Below are positions 14,225 to 23,189 of a DNA stretch of 64,000 nucleotides, one piece after another. Position 1 is the stretch's first letter; every line of letters starts with the position of its first letter. The translations under genes and the position numbers were made by a program. The notes under the pieces are model-generated. The model had not been told where the DNA came from. It ran no database searches and saw only the letters and a program-made list of their open reading frames with translations. This DNA comes from an uncultured Desulfovibrio sp. (GTDB lineage: Bacteria; Desulfobacterota; Desulfovibrionia; Desulfovibrionales; Desulfovibrionaceae), in NCBI GenBank assembly GCA_934546745.1, contig CAKTDV010000002.1, positions 147,378-211,377 of the forward strand. Direction: 5' to 3'.

Positions 14225-15753
14225 ATGAAAGCGACAAATCAGGCTATTTCTATGCCTACAAGGGGACGCGCAATATCGCGCTGGCTCCCAATCCCGCGCT
14301 GGAAGGGCAGGATCTCGGCGATCGCAAGGATGAGAACGGCACGTACTACGTGCGGGAAATGGCCCGGCTGGTCAGGGAAAACGGCAAGGGCTTCGTCAAT
14401 CTGCTCTTCCCCAAGCCCGGCATGGGCGATCAGCCCAAGCTGAACTATGTGGAAGCGATTCCCGGTACGCCGTTCTATCTGGGAACGGGCGTCTATCTGG
14501 ACAACGTGGCCGCTGAGAAGGCCCTTCTCGGCAGGGCCTTTGAGGAAGCCTTCGCAACCGAGGCGCGTTTCTTCTACGTTGTCGCCGGGGTGGGGCTGGT
14601 GATTTTGCTGGGGGCGAGCCTTGTCATCACGTCGGGTATTGTCCGCCCCCTGCGCAAGGCGACGGATCTCGCGCACGCGGTCTCCAATGGCCAGCTGGAC
14701 GTGGACGTGGAAGTGGGCGGCCGCGATGAAATCGGCCGTCTTGAGGCCGCGTTACAGGAAATGCTGCGCACCCTGCGGGCCAACATCAGCGAAATACGCA
14801 AGCAGCAGACGCTGGCCGAACAGCAGACGGAAGAAGCCCGCAAGGCCGCCGCCAATGCCGAAACCGCGCGCCAGCAGGCCGAAGGCGCGCGCCGGGAAGG
14901 CATGCTGGCGGCGGATCGTCTGGAGCATGTGGTGGAACAGTTTTCCACGGCCTTCTCCCAGCTGGCGACGCAGCTTGATCAGGCCAGTGCCTCGGCCACG
15001 CGATCGGCGGAACGCCTTTCCAGCGCCGCGACGGCCATCACCGAAATGAACTCAACGGTACAGAACGTGGCCAGCAACGCCGCGAACGCTTCCGAAATGT
15101 CGGCGAAAACACGGCAGAAGGCCGAGGGCGGCGCGGCCATCGTGCAGAAGTCGCTGGGCAGCATCGAGCGCGTGCAGAAGGGGGCTGAGGCACTCAAGGA
15201 GGAGATGACGCAGCTCAATACACACGCCCAGTCTATCAGCCATGTCATGAGCGTTATTTCCGACATCGCGGATCAGACCAACCTGCTGGCGCTCAACGCC
15301 GCCATTGAGGCGGCCCGCGCGGGCGAGGCCGGACGCGGGTTTGCCGTGGTGGCCGATGAGGTACGCAAGCTGGCGGAAAAAACCATGACCTCCACCAGCG
15401 ATGTCGCCAAGGTCGTCCTTGCCATTCAGGAGAGTACGACCAAGAGCATGAAGGCCATGGACGAATCCCTCAGCCTCATTTCCCAGGCCACGGATTTTGC
15501 CGGTAAATCGGGCGAAGCCCTGCACGACATCGTTGCCGACGCCGAAACGACGGCCGACGAGGTTCGGGCCATTGCCGCCGCCAGTGAGGAGCAGTCGGTG
15601 GCCAGCGAGGAGATCAACAAGTCCATCCTTGAGGTCAATACCACGACCACCGAAGGGGCGGGCGTCATGAAGGAAGCCTCGCAGGCGGTGGCCGAACTTG
15701 CCCGTGAGGTACAGGAATTGCGCGCCCTTGTTACCGAGCTCAAGCGCGGCTAG
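14209..15753 (+). pseudogene. methyl-accepting chemotaxis protein, 3' fragment (split by the tnpB element)
   Basis: Codons 86-599 of the interrupted receptor. It has the rest of the periplasmic Cache sensor (DIRYESDKSGYFYAYKGT, FYLGTGVYLDNV), a second transmembrane helix (about 206-229 of the restored protein, FFYVVAGVGLVILLGASLVI), a HAMP domain (about 230-282, with RDEIGRLEAALQEML) and a complete cytoplasmic signalling domain whose tip reads ADQTNLLALNAAIEAARAGE. There are no frameshifts. The fragment begins exactly at the element boundary with TTG preceded by GGGGGAGGA, so a receptor lacking the first helix could still be translated. A strong terminator follows at 15776-15814. Confidence 0.9.
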
Positions 15754-15775
15754 ATTTTTTTGGCAGAGTGCCGTG

Positions 15776-15814
15776 CTGGGAGCCGCGGGGTGAAACCCAT
15801 TCCGCGGCTCCCAG
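15776..15814 (+). terminator. terminator after the chemoreceptor gene
   Basis: A perfect 13-bp stem, CTGGGAGCCGCGG with CCGCGGCTCCCAG, and a 13-base loop, followed by CTCTTTTTCCC. It lies 22 bases after the receptor stop codon. Confidence 0.88.
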
Positions 15815-15864
15815 CTCTTTTTCCCACCGTCGCAAGATGGAAGAATTTCCTCAAAGGCCATAAA

Positions 15865-15889
15865 AAAGGCGTCGCACTGCGACGCCTTT
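15865..15889 (-). terminator. intrinsic terminator after tRNA-Asn
   Basis: On the minus strand AAAGGCGTCG, CAGTG, CGACGCCTTT runs straight into a T-run (TTTTTT). It lies 8 bases beyond the 3' end of tRNA-Asn. The opposite strand also has some T residues, so it may act both ways. Confidence 0.88.
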
Positions 15890-15897
15890 AGTATTCT

Positions 15898-15973
15898 TGG
15901 CTCCCCGAGACGGACTTGAACCGCCAACCTAGTGATTAACAGTCACCCGCTCTGCCGATTGAGCTATCGGGGA
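15898..15973 (-). tRNA. tRNA-Asn (GTT)
   Basis: A 76-base tRNA on the minus strand with encoded CCA. Acceptor TCCCCGA pairs with TCGGGGA, discriminator G. D arm GCTCAATCGGCAGAGC; anticodon loop CTGTTAA gives GTT for asparagine; T arm TGGCGGTTCAAGTCCGTCT region. It has its own terminator downstream and a promoter-like sequence 22-50 bases upstream. Confidence 0.96.
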
Positions 15974-15994
15974 TTGCTTGAAGCAACAGAAGTC

Positions 15995-16023
15995 TTCCTA
16001 CGCCAGGAGGCGCGCTTCGTCAA
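15995..16023 (-). promoter_or_regulatory. candidate sigma-70 promoter of tRNA-Asn
   Basis: Minus strand: TTGACG at 16023-16018, a 17-base spacer and TAGGAA at 16000-15995. The -10 hexamer ends 22 bases before the mature tRNA, a fitting position for a tRNA transcript with a short leader. Confidence 0.5.
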
Positions 16024-16081
16024 GCAGAAAATACGCGGCGCTCCATTTTTTTGTGCGGGAAAGGCATGGCCTCCCGGCGGG

Positions 16082-18025
16082 TCAGCGGCCGCGATATTGC
16101 CGCTTGTCACCGATGCGCACGGTGATTTTCTCACGATCCATGTATTCCAGAATCGCTATCAGATATTTGCGCGACAGCCCCAGGATCGTCTTGAGTCCGC
16201 CCACGTCCAGATCGTCGTGATCCGCAAACCAGGCGCGCACCCTGTCCAGAATCGCATCCACAGCGGCGCGTGAGCAGTAGAGCCCGTCCTTGAGGCGGAC
16301 AAGGCGCTTTTCCTCGCACAGCAGGCGCAACACTGGCAGGGCCTGTTTTTCCGTCGCGCCGGTTTCTTCCAGAACATCCTTGAGATTGGGCGGCGTCATG
16401 CCCGCCCTGTCGTGCGCCTCAAGCAGGATCGTCCGCAGGCGCTCCGCATCGTCGCCGAGGCTGACCTTGTGCGAGGGCAGGCGCAGTCCGTCGCCCTCCC
16501 TGACGAGCAGACCCTTTTTCAGGGCCAACTCCAGCGTTTTCTGCACCAGTCGCGGCGGCAATCCGGCGCTCCAGCCCGCGCAGGCCGCGCCCTGGCTGAC
16601 GGCGGGCTTGAGCGGGTCTCTGGTATGGCATTGTCCGGTGCGCGCCACGCAGGCGTCAAGCAGGCGTTGCAGGGCCGGGGTCGTTATCCAGGCGCGGCTT
16701 TCCCTGTCCCAGCAGAGGGCGTTCCCGCGCGACGCCATATCCTGCAATTGCTTCTGCAACGGCGTTGCCCGCAGGCCCGTCAGTACCTGAAGGCGGGGAA
16801 CGTCCGTTCCGGCGGGACCCGCCAGCTCAAGTGCGGCGGACACCAGATCCGAGGCCGTATGCTCCGTCACATAGCCCGGATCCGCCAGTTCCGGCAGACG
16901 CGCCAGCAGCGCCAGTTTTTCCACCCGGCGCGGATCCCTGGCGCGCAGTTCCGGCGGCAGGACGCTGACGGCGGTTCCGCCAGCCACCGTGCGCAACGGC
17001 GAATAGGCCCGCAGGACGCAGTGATCGCCGAACAGGCCGGTCATGTCTTCGGAAAAGCGCAGTTCGGCAAGGCAGGTTTCGCCGGGGGCCAGCCGGTCCC
17101 GATCATAAAAGCGCACGCGCGCCGCGCATTCGCGTGTGCCGTGATGAAAATGCACCTCCGTCCGTTGCCGCAGCGGTCGCGGCGCGGACGCAAGGCAGGT
17201 CAGGTTGACCAGCCAGCGGCGGGAAGGGAAGAGCGTCCCCGGGCGGCAAACGACGTCGCCTCGCCGTATGTCGTCCACGTCCACGCCCTGCAGGTTCATG
17301 GCGCAGCGGCGACCCGCGCGGACGATTTCTGCGGGCGCGCCGTGACATTGGAGGCTGCGCGCGCGGCTGGGCGTGCCCTGCGGCTGGACGCACACCTCCT
17401 CGCCCGTTTCCACTGCGCCGGAGGCCACGGTACCTGTCACGACCGTGCCGTGCCCCTTGAGCGTGAACACGCGATCCACCGGCAGACGGAAAATATCCGT
17501 ACCGTCGCGCGCGGGCATTTTTTTCACGCTGTCAAAAAGATACTTTCTCAGCGCCTCCATACCCTGACCGGTCGCGGCCGACACGGGGAAAATGGGCGCT
17601 CCTTCCAGAAAGCTGCCCGCGACGAACTGGCGCACGTCTTCCGTCACCAGCTCCAGCCAGGCGGCGTCGGCCATATCGATTTTTGTCAGGGCCACAAAGC
17701 CGCGCCGGATGCCGAGCAGCGAACAGATTTCCAGATGTTCCCGCGTCTGCGGCATGACGCCCTCGTCCGCCGCGATGACCAGCATGACAAAATCCACGCC
17801 GGACGCGCCCGCCACCATGTTCTTGACAAAACGCTCATGGCCGGGCACGTCCACAATGCCGAGACGCTCGCCGCCGGGCATGTCCGCCCAGGCGAAGCCC
17901 AGCTCTATGGTGATGCCGCGCCGTTTTTCCTCCTCGAGGCGATCGCAGTCAATGCCCGTCAGCGCCCGTACCAGCGACGTTTTGCCGTGATCGATATGTC
18001 CGGCCGTACCCATGACTACCGACAT
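16082..18025 (-). CDS. selB: selenocysteine-specific elongation factor SelB
   Basis: A GTPase that delivers Sec-tRNA to UGA codons marked by a SECIS hairpin; 647 residues. The EF-Tu-like GTPase part has GTAGHIDHGKTSLVRALTG (P-loop), DVPGHERFVKNM (G3) and ALTKIDMADAAW (G4), then two beta-barrel domains. The C-terminal half is a series of winged helices for mRNA hairpin binding, ending LGLSRKYLIAILEYMDRE. The ATG at 18025 has GGTGGAGGA upstream; an open frame further upstream is not SelB-like. Its presence implies selenoproteins in this organism; selA, selC and selD are not in the window. Confidence 0.96.
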   Translation of the reverse strand: MSVVMGTAGHIDHGKTSLVRALTGIDCDRLEEEKRRGITIELGFAWADMPGGERLGIVDVPGHERFVKNMVAGASGVDFVMLVIAADEGVMPQTREHLEICSLLGIRRGFVALTKIDMADAAWLELVTEDVRQFVAGSFLEGAPIFPVSAATGQGMEALRKYLFDSVKKMPARDGTDIFRLPVDRVFTLKGHGTVVTGTVASGAVETGEEVCVQPQGTPSRARSLQCHGAPAEIVRAGRRCAMNLQGVDVDDIRRGDVVCRPGTLFPSRRWLVNLTCLASAPRPLRQRTEVHFHHGTRECAARVRFYDRDRLAPGETCLAELRFSEDMTGLFGDHCVLRAYSPLRTVAGGTAVSVLPPELRARDPRRVEKLALLARLPELADPGYVTEHTASDLVSAALELAGPAGTDVPRLQVLTGLRATPLQKQLQDMASRGNALCWDRESRAWITTPALQRLLDACVARTGQCHTRDPLKPAVSQGAACAGWSAGLPPRLVQKTLELALKKGLLVREGDGLRLPSHKVSLGDDAERLRTILLEAHDRAGMTPPNLKDVLEETGATEKQALPVLRLLCEEKRLVRLKDGLYCSRAAVDAILDRVRAWFADHDDLDVGGLKTILGLSRKYLIAILEYMDREKITVRIGDKRQYRGR

Positions 18026-18120
18026 GATTCCTCCACCTGCGGGAAGCTGTGCGTGTGTGCCGTGAAAAGCGAAATATCCTGACTGTATGCCAGAGCCGGG
18101 GGCAATGCAACGGCGTTCCG

Positions 18121-19665
18121 TCATTGACGATCCAGCACCCGCAGGGACAGCGCCTCGGCCAGATGCGGCAGCGCGATGGGGAGCGTCCCGCCACCGCCGC
18201 CCGTCCGCGCCGTCTCCAGATCGGCGATGGTGCGCGCCAGACGCAGCACCCGCGTATAGGCGCGCGCGGAAAGCCCCAGACGCCGCACGGCGTTTTCCAT
18301 CAGGGCATGGCCCCCGGCATCCGGCGTGCAGTACCGTTCCAGCAGGCTGCCGGACAGATCGGCGTTGCAGCGGGCGGACGTTCCCGCGTAGCGTTCCTGT
18401 TGCAGGCGGCGCGCCGCCGTAACGCGCGCGCGGATGGCCGCCGAGGGTTCGCCCTCTCCCGTGGCGCGCAGGGCCTCGTAGGGAACCGCGGGCACCTCGA
18501 TATGCACGTCGATGCGATCCAGCAGCGGCCCGGACAGCTTCGCCCTGTAGCGCTCCCGTTGATCGGCGCGGCAGGTGCAGGGGTGCGTCGGGTCGCCCAG
18601 ATAGCCGCACGGACAGGGGTTCATGGCGGCCACCAGCATACAGTCCGCCGGATAGACGACACTCTGATTGGTGCGGGAAATGGTCACGCGCCCGTCTTCC
18701 AGCGGTTGGCGCAGCACTTCCAGCGCGCTTTTGCGGTATTCCGGCAGCTCGTCCAGAAAGAGGACGCCCCTGTGCGCCAGCGTCACCTCCCCCGGGCGCG
18801 GCCACGTGCCACCGCCCACCAGCGCCGCTTCCGAGACGGTATGGTGCGGCGAGCGGAAAGGCCGGCGGGACGTCAGGCCCTGACCGGCGCGCAACAGACC
18901 CGCCACACTGTAGACCTTGGTCACTTCCAGCGCTTCCTCAAAATCCAGCGGAGGCAGGATGGTGGGCAGGCGCTGCGCCAGCATGCTCTTGCCGCTGCCG
19001 GGCGGTCCTATCAGCAGGATGTTGTGCCCGCCCGCCGCCGCAATCTCCAGCGCGCGTTTGGCGTTCTGTTGCCCTTTCACCTCCGCATAGTCCAGCGGCA
19101 CTCCCGGCGTTTCTTCCTCAAGCAGCGCCGGCGGCGTGGGAGCCAGGGGCGTTTCCCCGGCCAGAAAGGAGGCGCACTGCGCCAGACCTGCGGGCGCGAA
19201 CACAGGCAGCCCCCGCACCACGGCCGCTTCGGCGGCATTGTCCGGCGGTACGATGATGCCGCGCACGCCGCGCGCGCGGGCCAGAATGGCCAGCGGCAGA
19301 ATACCCTGTACCGGTTTGAGTTCGCCGGACAGCGAGAGTTCTCCAGCCATGAGGTACTCTCCCACGGTGTCAGGGGGCAGCAGGCCCGCCGAGGCCAGAA
19401 GCCCCACGGCCAGCGGCAGATCGTAGGCCGTGCCGTTCTTGCGCCGGCCGGCGGGCGCAAGGTTGACCGTCACCCGTGCGGGAGGCAGGCGGAAGGCGCA
19501 CGCCCGCAGGGCGGAGAACACCCGCTCCCGCGCCTCACGCACAGCCGTTTCCGCAAGGCCCACCAGACTGAAGGCGGGCAACCCCTGCCGGGTATAGTCC
19601 ACTTCCAGTTCCACGGGGTAGGCGTCCACCCCCTCAATCCCGCCGGACAACAGACGGACGATCAT
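18121..19665 (-). CDS. comM: YifB/ComM-family Mg-chelatase-like ATPase
   Basis: An AAA+ ATPase of the YifB/ComM family, 514 residues. ComM is known as a hexameric branch-migration helicase that helps integrate transforming DNA. The N-terminal ChlI-like domain begins MIVRLLSGGIEGVDAYPVEL. The ATPase has Walker A LLIGPPGSGKSML and GVLFLDELPEYRKSALEVLR. A short Cys cluster (CPCGYLGDPTHPCTC) and the C-terminal helical domain (RLGLSARAYTRVLRLARTIA) follow. The start overlaps the ahbD stop by 4 bases (ATGA), so it is cotranslated with the heme genes, an odd functional pairing. ComEC, the DNA uptake channel, is encoded at 60946. Confidence 0.92.
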   Translation of the reverse strand: MIVRLLSGGIEGVDAYPVELEVDYTRQGLPAFSLVGLAETAVREARERVFSALRACAFRLPPARVTVNLAPAGRRKNGTAYDLPLAVGLLASAGLLPPDTVGEYLMAGELSLSGELKPVQGILPLAILARARGVRGIIVPPDNAAEAAVVRGLPVFAPAGLAQCASFLAGETPLAPTPPALLEEETPGVPLDYAEVKGQQNAKRALEIAAAGGHNILLIGPPGSGKSMLAQRLPTILPPLDFEEALEVTKVYSVAGLLRAGQGLTSRRPFRSPHHTVSEAALVGGGTWPRPGEVTLAHRGVLFLDELPEYRKSALEVLRQPLEDGRVTISRTNQSVVYPADCMLVAAMNPCPCGYLGDPTHPCTCRADQRERYRAKLSGPLLDRIDVHIEVPAVPYEALRATGEGEPSAAIRARVTAARRLQQERYAGTSARCNADLSGSLLERYCTPDAGGHALMENAVRRLGLSARAYTRVLRLARTIADLETARTGGGGGTLPIALPHLAEALSLRVLDRQ

Positions 19666-20816
19666 CGCGGCGCGGCCTCCTTGCGGGGCAGGTAGGTACA
19701 GAGGGGTTCCGGGGCCATGTGATTGCCGCTCATGCTGTAGGCGCGGGCGCGGCAGCCGCCGCAGACCCTGTGGAACTCGCACACGCCGCATTTGCCCTCG
19801 TAGCATTTCTGATCGCGGAATTGTCTGAAATAGGCGCTGTTGCGCCAGATTTCAGGAAAAGGCGTCTTGCGGACATTGCCGCAGTCCAGCTCCAGATACC
19901 CGCAGGGCTGTACCTGTCCCGTGTGGCTGATGAAGCAGAAACCGGTGCCGCCAAGACAGCCGCGCGTCAGGGCGTCCATGCCGAAGGTCGCCGGAGAGAC
20001 GCTGAGACCTTCCTCGCGGGCCCGCTGCCGCAGGATGCGGTAGTAATGGGGCGCGCAGGTTGCCTTGAGATGCATGGAGGTTGTCTTGCGGAAGTCGTAA
20101 AGCCAGTGCAGCACCTCCTCATACTCCCCGGCGGTAATGACCTGATCGGCCAGTCCCGCCGCGCGGCCCATAGGCACCAGCAGGAAGATATGCCAAGCCG
20201 CCGCGCCAATACGTTCGCACAGGGAGAAGATGTTTTTGAAGCTGCGCAGGTTGTTGCGCGTGACGGTGGTGTTGATCTGGAAGGGGAGTCCGGCGTCCTT
20301 GAGATAACCGATGCCCCGCATGCTGGCCTCGAACGCGCCGGGCACGCCGCGAAAAGCGTCGTGGCTGGCGGCGTCGGCGCCGTCAATGGAGATGGAGCAG
20401 CGATCCACGCCCGCCTCCCTGAGACGGCGGGCGTTTTCGGGGGTAATCAGGGTTCCGTTGGGAGAAAAGGCGCAGATAAGCCCCCTGGCATGGGTGTACG
20501 CGACAAGATCATACACGTCGGCGCGCATCATGGGATCGCCGCCGGTAAAGATGACGATGGGCCTGCCCACCTGGGGGAAGGTGTCGATCAGCGCTTTGGC
20601 TTCCTCTGTGGAGAGTTCGCCGGGATAGGGATCCGGGTGCGCCTCGGCGCGGCAGTGCTTGCAGGCCAGATTGCAGGAGCGCGTCACTTCCCAGGCGATG
20701 AGCTTGCAGGCGGGGGAGCCGTCTTCCAGCGTTTTGGGGCCGCCCATGGCCGGATGGCCCTTGCGGGGATCGTGCGCGCCCGGTTGCCCGGCGGCTTCGT
20801 GCGTGTGTTCCGTCAT
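19662..20816 (-). CDS. ahbD: radical SAM heme synthase AhbD (alternative heme pathway)
   Basis: In Desulfovibrio, AhbD converts iron-coproporphyrin III to heme b by oxidative decarboxylation of two propionates, the last step of the siroheme-dependent pathway. The 384-residue protein has the radical SAM motif WEVTRSCNLACKHCRAEAHP (CxxxCxxC), IVIFTGGDPMMRADVYDL, and a C-terminal SPASM-like Cys cluster (CGYLELDC, CYEGKCGVCEFHRVCGGCRA). Order and strand with hemB and ahbC match the known Desulfovibrio vulgaris cluster. The start overlaps the hemB stop by one base (TGATG) and the stop overlaps yifB. Confidence 0.93.
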   Translation of the reverse strand: MTEHTHEAAGQPGAHDPRKGHPAMGGPKTLEDGSPACKLIAWEVTRSCNLACKHCRAEAHPDPYPGELSTEEAKALIDTFPQVGRPIVIFTGGDPMMRADVYDLVAYTHARGLICAFSPNGTLITPENARRLREAGVDRCSISIDGADAASHDAFRGVPGAFEASMRGIGYLKDAGLPFQINTTVTRNNLRSFKNIFSLCERIGAAAWHIFLLVPMGRAAGLADQVITAGEYEEVLHWLYDFRKTTSMHLKATCAPHYYRILRQRAREEGLSVSPATFGMDALTRGCLGGTGFCFISHTGQVQPCGYLELDCGNVRKTPFPEIWRNSAYFRQFRDQKCYEGKCGVCEFHRVCGGCRARAYSMSGNHMAPEPLCTYLPRKEAAPR

Positions 20817-21808
20817 CAGCGCACCAGCCCTTTTTCCAGCAGCGTTTCAGCGAAGTAGGTGATCAGCATTTTTGCGCCCGCCCGTTTGAGGCCCAGCAGG
20901 CTTTCCAGCATCACGGCCTGTTCGTCGATCCAGCCGTTCATGCCCGCGGCGCGGATCATGGCATATTCGCCGCTGACCTGATAGGCGCACAGGGGAACAC
21001 TGGTATGCTCGCGGACAAGACGGATGATGTCGCCATATGGCCCGGCGGGTTTGACGATCAGCGCGTCCGCGCCTTCCTCGGCGGCATCGGCGCAGGCTTC
21101 CAGGATGGCCTCGCGCCAGTTGCCGGGATCCATCTGGTAGGCTTTGCGGTCGCCGCAGGCGGGAGCGGATTCCGCGGCCTCGCGAAAGGGACCATAATAG
21201 GCCGAAGCGTATTTGACGGCATAGCTCATGATGGGCGTCATGGTATGCCCGGCCTGATCCAGCGCCTCGCGCAGGGCGGCCACACGACCATCCATCATGT
21301 CGGAGGGAGCCACGACGTCCGCGCCCGCCCTGGCATGGCTTACCGCCGTTTTTGCCAGCAATTCCAGGGTGGGATCGTTGAGGACGCGCCCTTCGGGCGT
21401 CAGGATGCCGCAATGTCCGTGGTTCATGTATTCGCACAGGCAGACGTCGGTCATGATGACCAAGCGGGGAAAGCGCGTCCGCAGACGGCGCACGGCCTGC
21501 TGCACGATGCCGTTTTCGGCATAGGCGCCGCTGGCCTTTTCGTCCTTGACCGACGGGATGCCAAACAGAAGGACGGCGGTCAGGCCCTTGTCCACAGCCT
21601 TTTCCACCTGTTTTTCCAGTTCGTCCAGCGAGAGCTGGTATTGTCCGGGCATGGAGGATATTTCCCGGCGGAAATGCCTGTCGTCCGTTTCCACCGCGAA
21701 ATAGGGCATAATCAGATCTTCCGCCAGCAGCGGCGGCGTATCGCGTACCAGCGCGCGCAGTTCCGGCGATTGACGCAGACGGCGTCCACGATGAAACGTT
21801 CGCAACAT
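20816..21808 (-). CDS. hemB: delta-aminolevulinic acid dehydratase (porphobilinogen synthase)
   Basis: It condenses two 5-aminolevulinate molecules to porphobilinogen, the common start of tetrapyrrole synthesis; 330 residues. Visible: SPELRALVRDTPPLLAEDLI, the metal site region DVCLCEYMNHGHCG, SDMMDGRVAALREAL, the Schiff-base lysine in SYAVKYASAYYGPFREA and the second active-site lysine in ALIVKPAGPYGDIIRLVRE. The Cys-rich DVCLCEY...HGHCG points to a zinc-type enzyme. The ATG at 21808 follows CGAGGT; codons further upstream in the open frame are not conserved. It sits between ahbC and ahbD. Confidence 0.96.
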   Translation of the reverse strand: MLRTFHRGRRLRQSPELRALVRDTPPLLAEDLIMPYFAVETDDRHFRREISSMPGQYQLSLDELEKQVEKAVDKGLTAVLLFGIPSVKDEKASGAYAENGIVQQAVRRLRTRFPRLVIMTDVCLCEYMNHGHCGILTPEGRVLNDPTLELLAKTAVSHARAGADVVAPSDMMDGRVAALREALDQAGHTMTPIMSYAVKYASAYYGPFREAAESAPACGDRKAYQMDPGNWREAILEACADAAEEGADALIVKPAGPYGDIIRLVREHTSVPLCAYQVSGEYAMIRAAGMNGWIDEQAVMLESLLGLKRAGAKMLITYFAETLLEKGLVR

Positions 21809-21947
21809 GGGAACCTCGGTTGTTTGGCGTGTTCGTGATGTCGGGGGGGGAGCATGGGGAGCACGAAGGGGGAAGCCGGCCCCCCGCATGGATGCGAAAA
21901 GGTTCCGGTTTCCCCCCTTGAGAGCGGATGGCGTCGTCCCCGGAGGG

Positions 21948-23129
21948 TTACAGGCCTATTTCCCCGTCGGTCAGGTAACAGGCGGGATCCTGTGCCCAGA
22001 TGTCGCCATAGTAGGCTTCCGCGCGGGCGCGGAAGTTGCCGCCACAGATGGAAAGGTAGCGGCATTTGGCGCAGCGGCCCCCGACGTGGGCTTTCTTGTT
22101 CTTGAGTTTGTGCAGCAGCTCGATGGACGGATCATCCCAGATTTCCGAGAAAGGACGTTCCAGCACATTGCCGAAGGTGTGGTTGCGCCAGAACTGATCG
22201 GCATGCACCTGGCCGTCCCAGGAAATGCAGCCGATGCCGCGCCCGGAGTTGTTGCCCTCGTTGAATTGCAGCAGCTCAAGCACATCTTCCGCGCGTTTGG
22301 GATCTTCCCGTTGCAGGCGCATCCAGACGTAGGGGCCGTCCGCATGGTTGTCCACGGTCAGGATTTCCTTTGGTTTGCCCGCATCGAAGCAGGCGCGGGT
22401 CTCGTCCATGATCAGATCCAGGACGGCGCGGGTTTCGGCATGATCGAGATCTTCCTTGATCAGTTCGGAACCGCGACCGGAATAGACGAGATGGTAGAAA
22501 CAGGCGCGGGGGACTTCCAGATCGCGCAGCAGCTGGAAGATGCCGGGAATTTCGGCCACGTTGCGCTTGTTGATGGTGAAGCGCAGGCCGACCTTCAGGC
22601 CTTCGGCCTGACAGTTGGCGATGCCCTCCAGCGCCTTCCTGAAGGCGCCGGGTACGCCGCGGAAATGATCGTGCACCGGCTCCAGGCCGTCAAGGGAGAT
22701 GCCCACATAGGACAGGCCCACTTGTTTGAGCTCGCGGGCCTTTGCCTTTGTGATCAGCGTTCCGTTGGTGGAGATGACGGCGCGCATGCCCTTGCTGGTG
22801 GCATGGCTGGCCAGTTCCACAAGATCCTTGCGCACCAGAGGTTCGCCGCCGGAAAAGAGCATCACCGGCGCGCCGTAGGCGGCAAGATCGTCGATCATGT
22901 CCTTCGCCTTTTCCGTGGAAATCTGATCGCGACCGTCTTCTTCCGTGGCCTGTGCGTAACAATGGACGCATTTGAGGTTGCAGCGGCGGGTCATATTCCA
23001 GACCACGACCGGTTTTTTATCCTCTGAAAATTGCAGAAGGTGCGACGGGAGCTGGCCGGAATGGCGGCCGTAGCGCAACGCGTCGGAGGCTTCGACCTGT
23101 CCGCAGTACAATTTGGAGATGCCGATCAT
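21948..23129 (-). CDS. ahbC: 12,18-didecarboxysiroheme deacetylase AhbC (radical SAM)
   Basis: AhbC removes the two acetate side chains of didecarboxysiroheme to give iron-coproporphyrin III in the alternative heme pathway. The 393-residue protein carries the radical SAM motif WNMTRRCNLKCVHCYAQA, VMLFSGGEPLVRKDLVELA, ISLDGLEPVHDHFRG, and a C-terminal auxiliary-cluster region (CISWDGQ, CAKCRYLSICGGNFRARAE). It starts at 23129 with AAGGA upstream. A 139-base gap separates it from hemB. It and AhbD are paralogues; the assignment of which is C and which is D follows gene order and the MIGISKLYCG start typical of AhbC. Confidence 0.92.
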   Translation of the reverse strand: MIGISKLYCGQVEASDALRYGRHSGQLPSHLLQFSEDKKPVVVWNMTRRCNLKCVHCYAQATEEDGRDQISTEKAKDMIDDLAAYGAPVMLFSGGEPLVRKDLVELASHATSKGMRAVISTNGTLITKAKARELKQVGLSYVGISLDGLEPVHDHFRGVPGAFRKALEGIANCQAEGLKVGLRFTINKRNVAEIPGIFQLLRDLEVPRACFYHLVYSGRGSELIKEDLDHAETRAVLDLIMDETRACFDAGKPKEILTVDNHADGPYVWMRLQREDPKRAEDVLELLQFNEGNNSGRGIGCISWDGQVHADQFWRNHTFGNVLERPFSEIWDDPSIELLHKLKNKKAHVGGRCAKCRYLSICGGNFRARAEAYYGDIWAQDPACYLTDGEIGL

Positions 23130-23189
23130 CGTGAATCCTTACGCTCTGTCTCCGGCGGCGTTCTCGCGGGATCGCGCCGGGAAGTTTTC

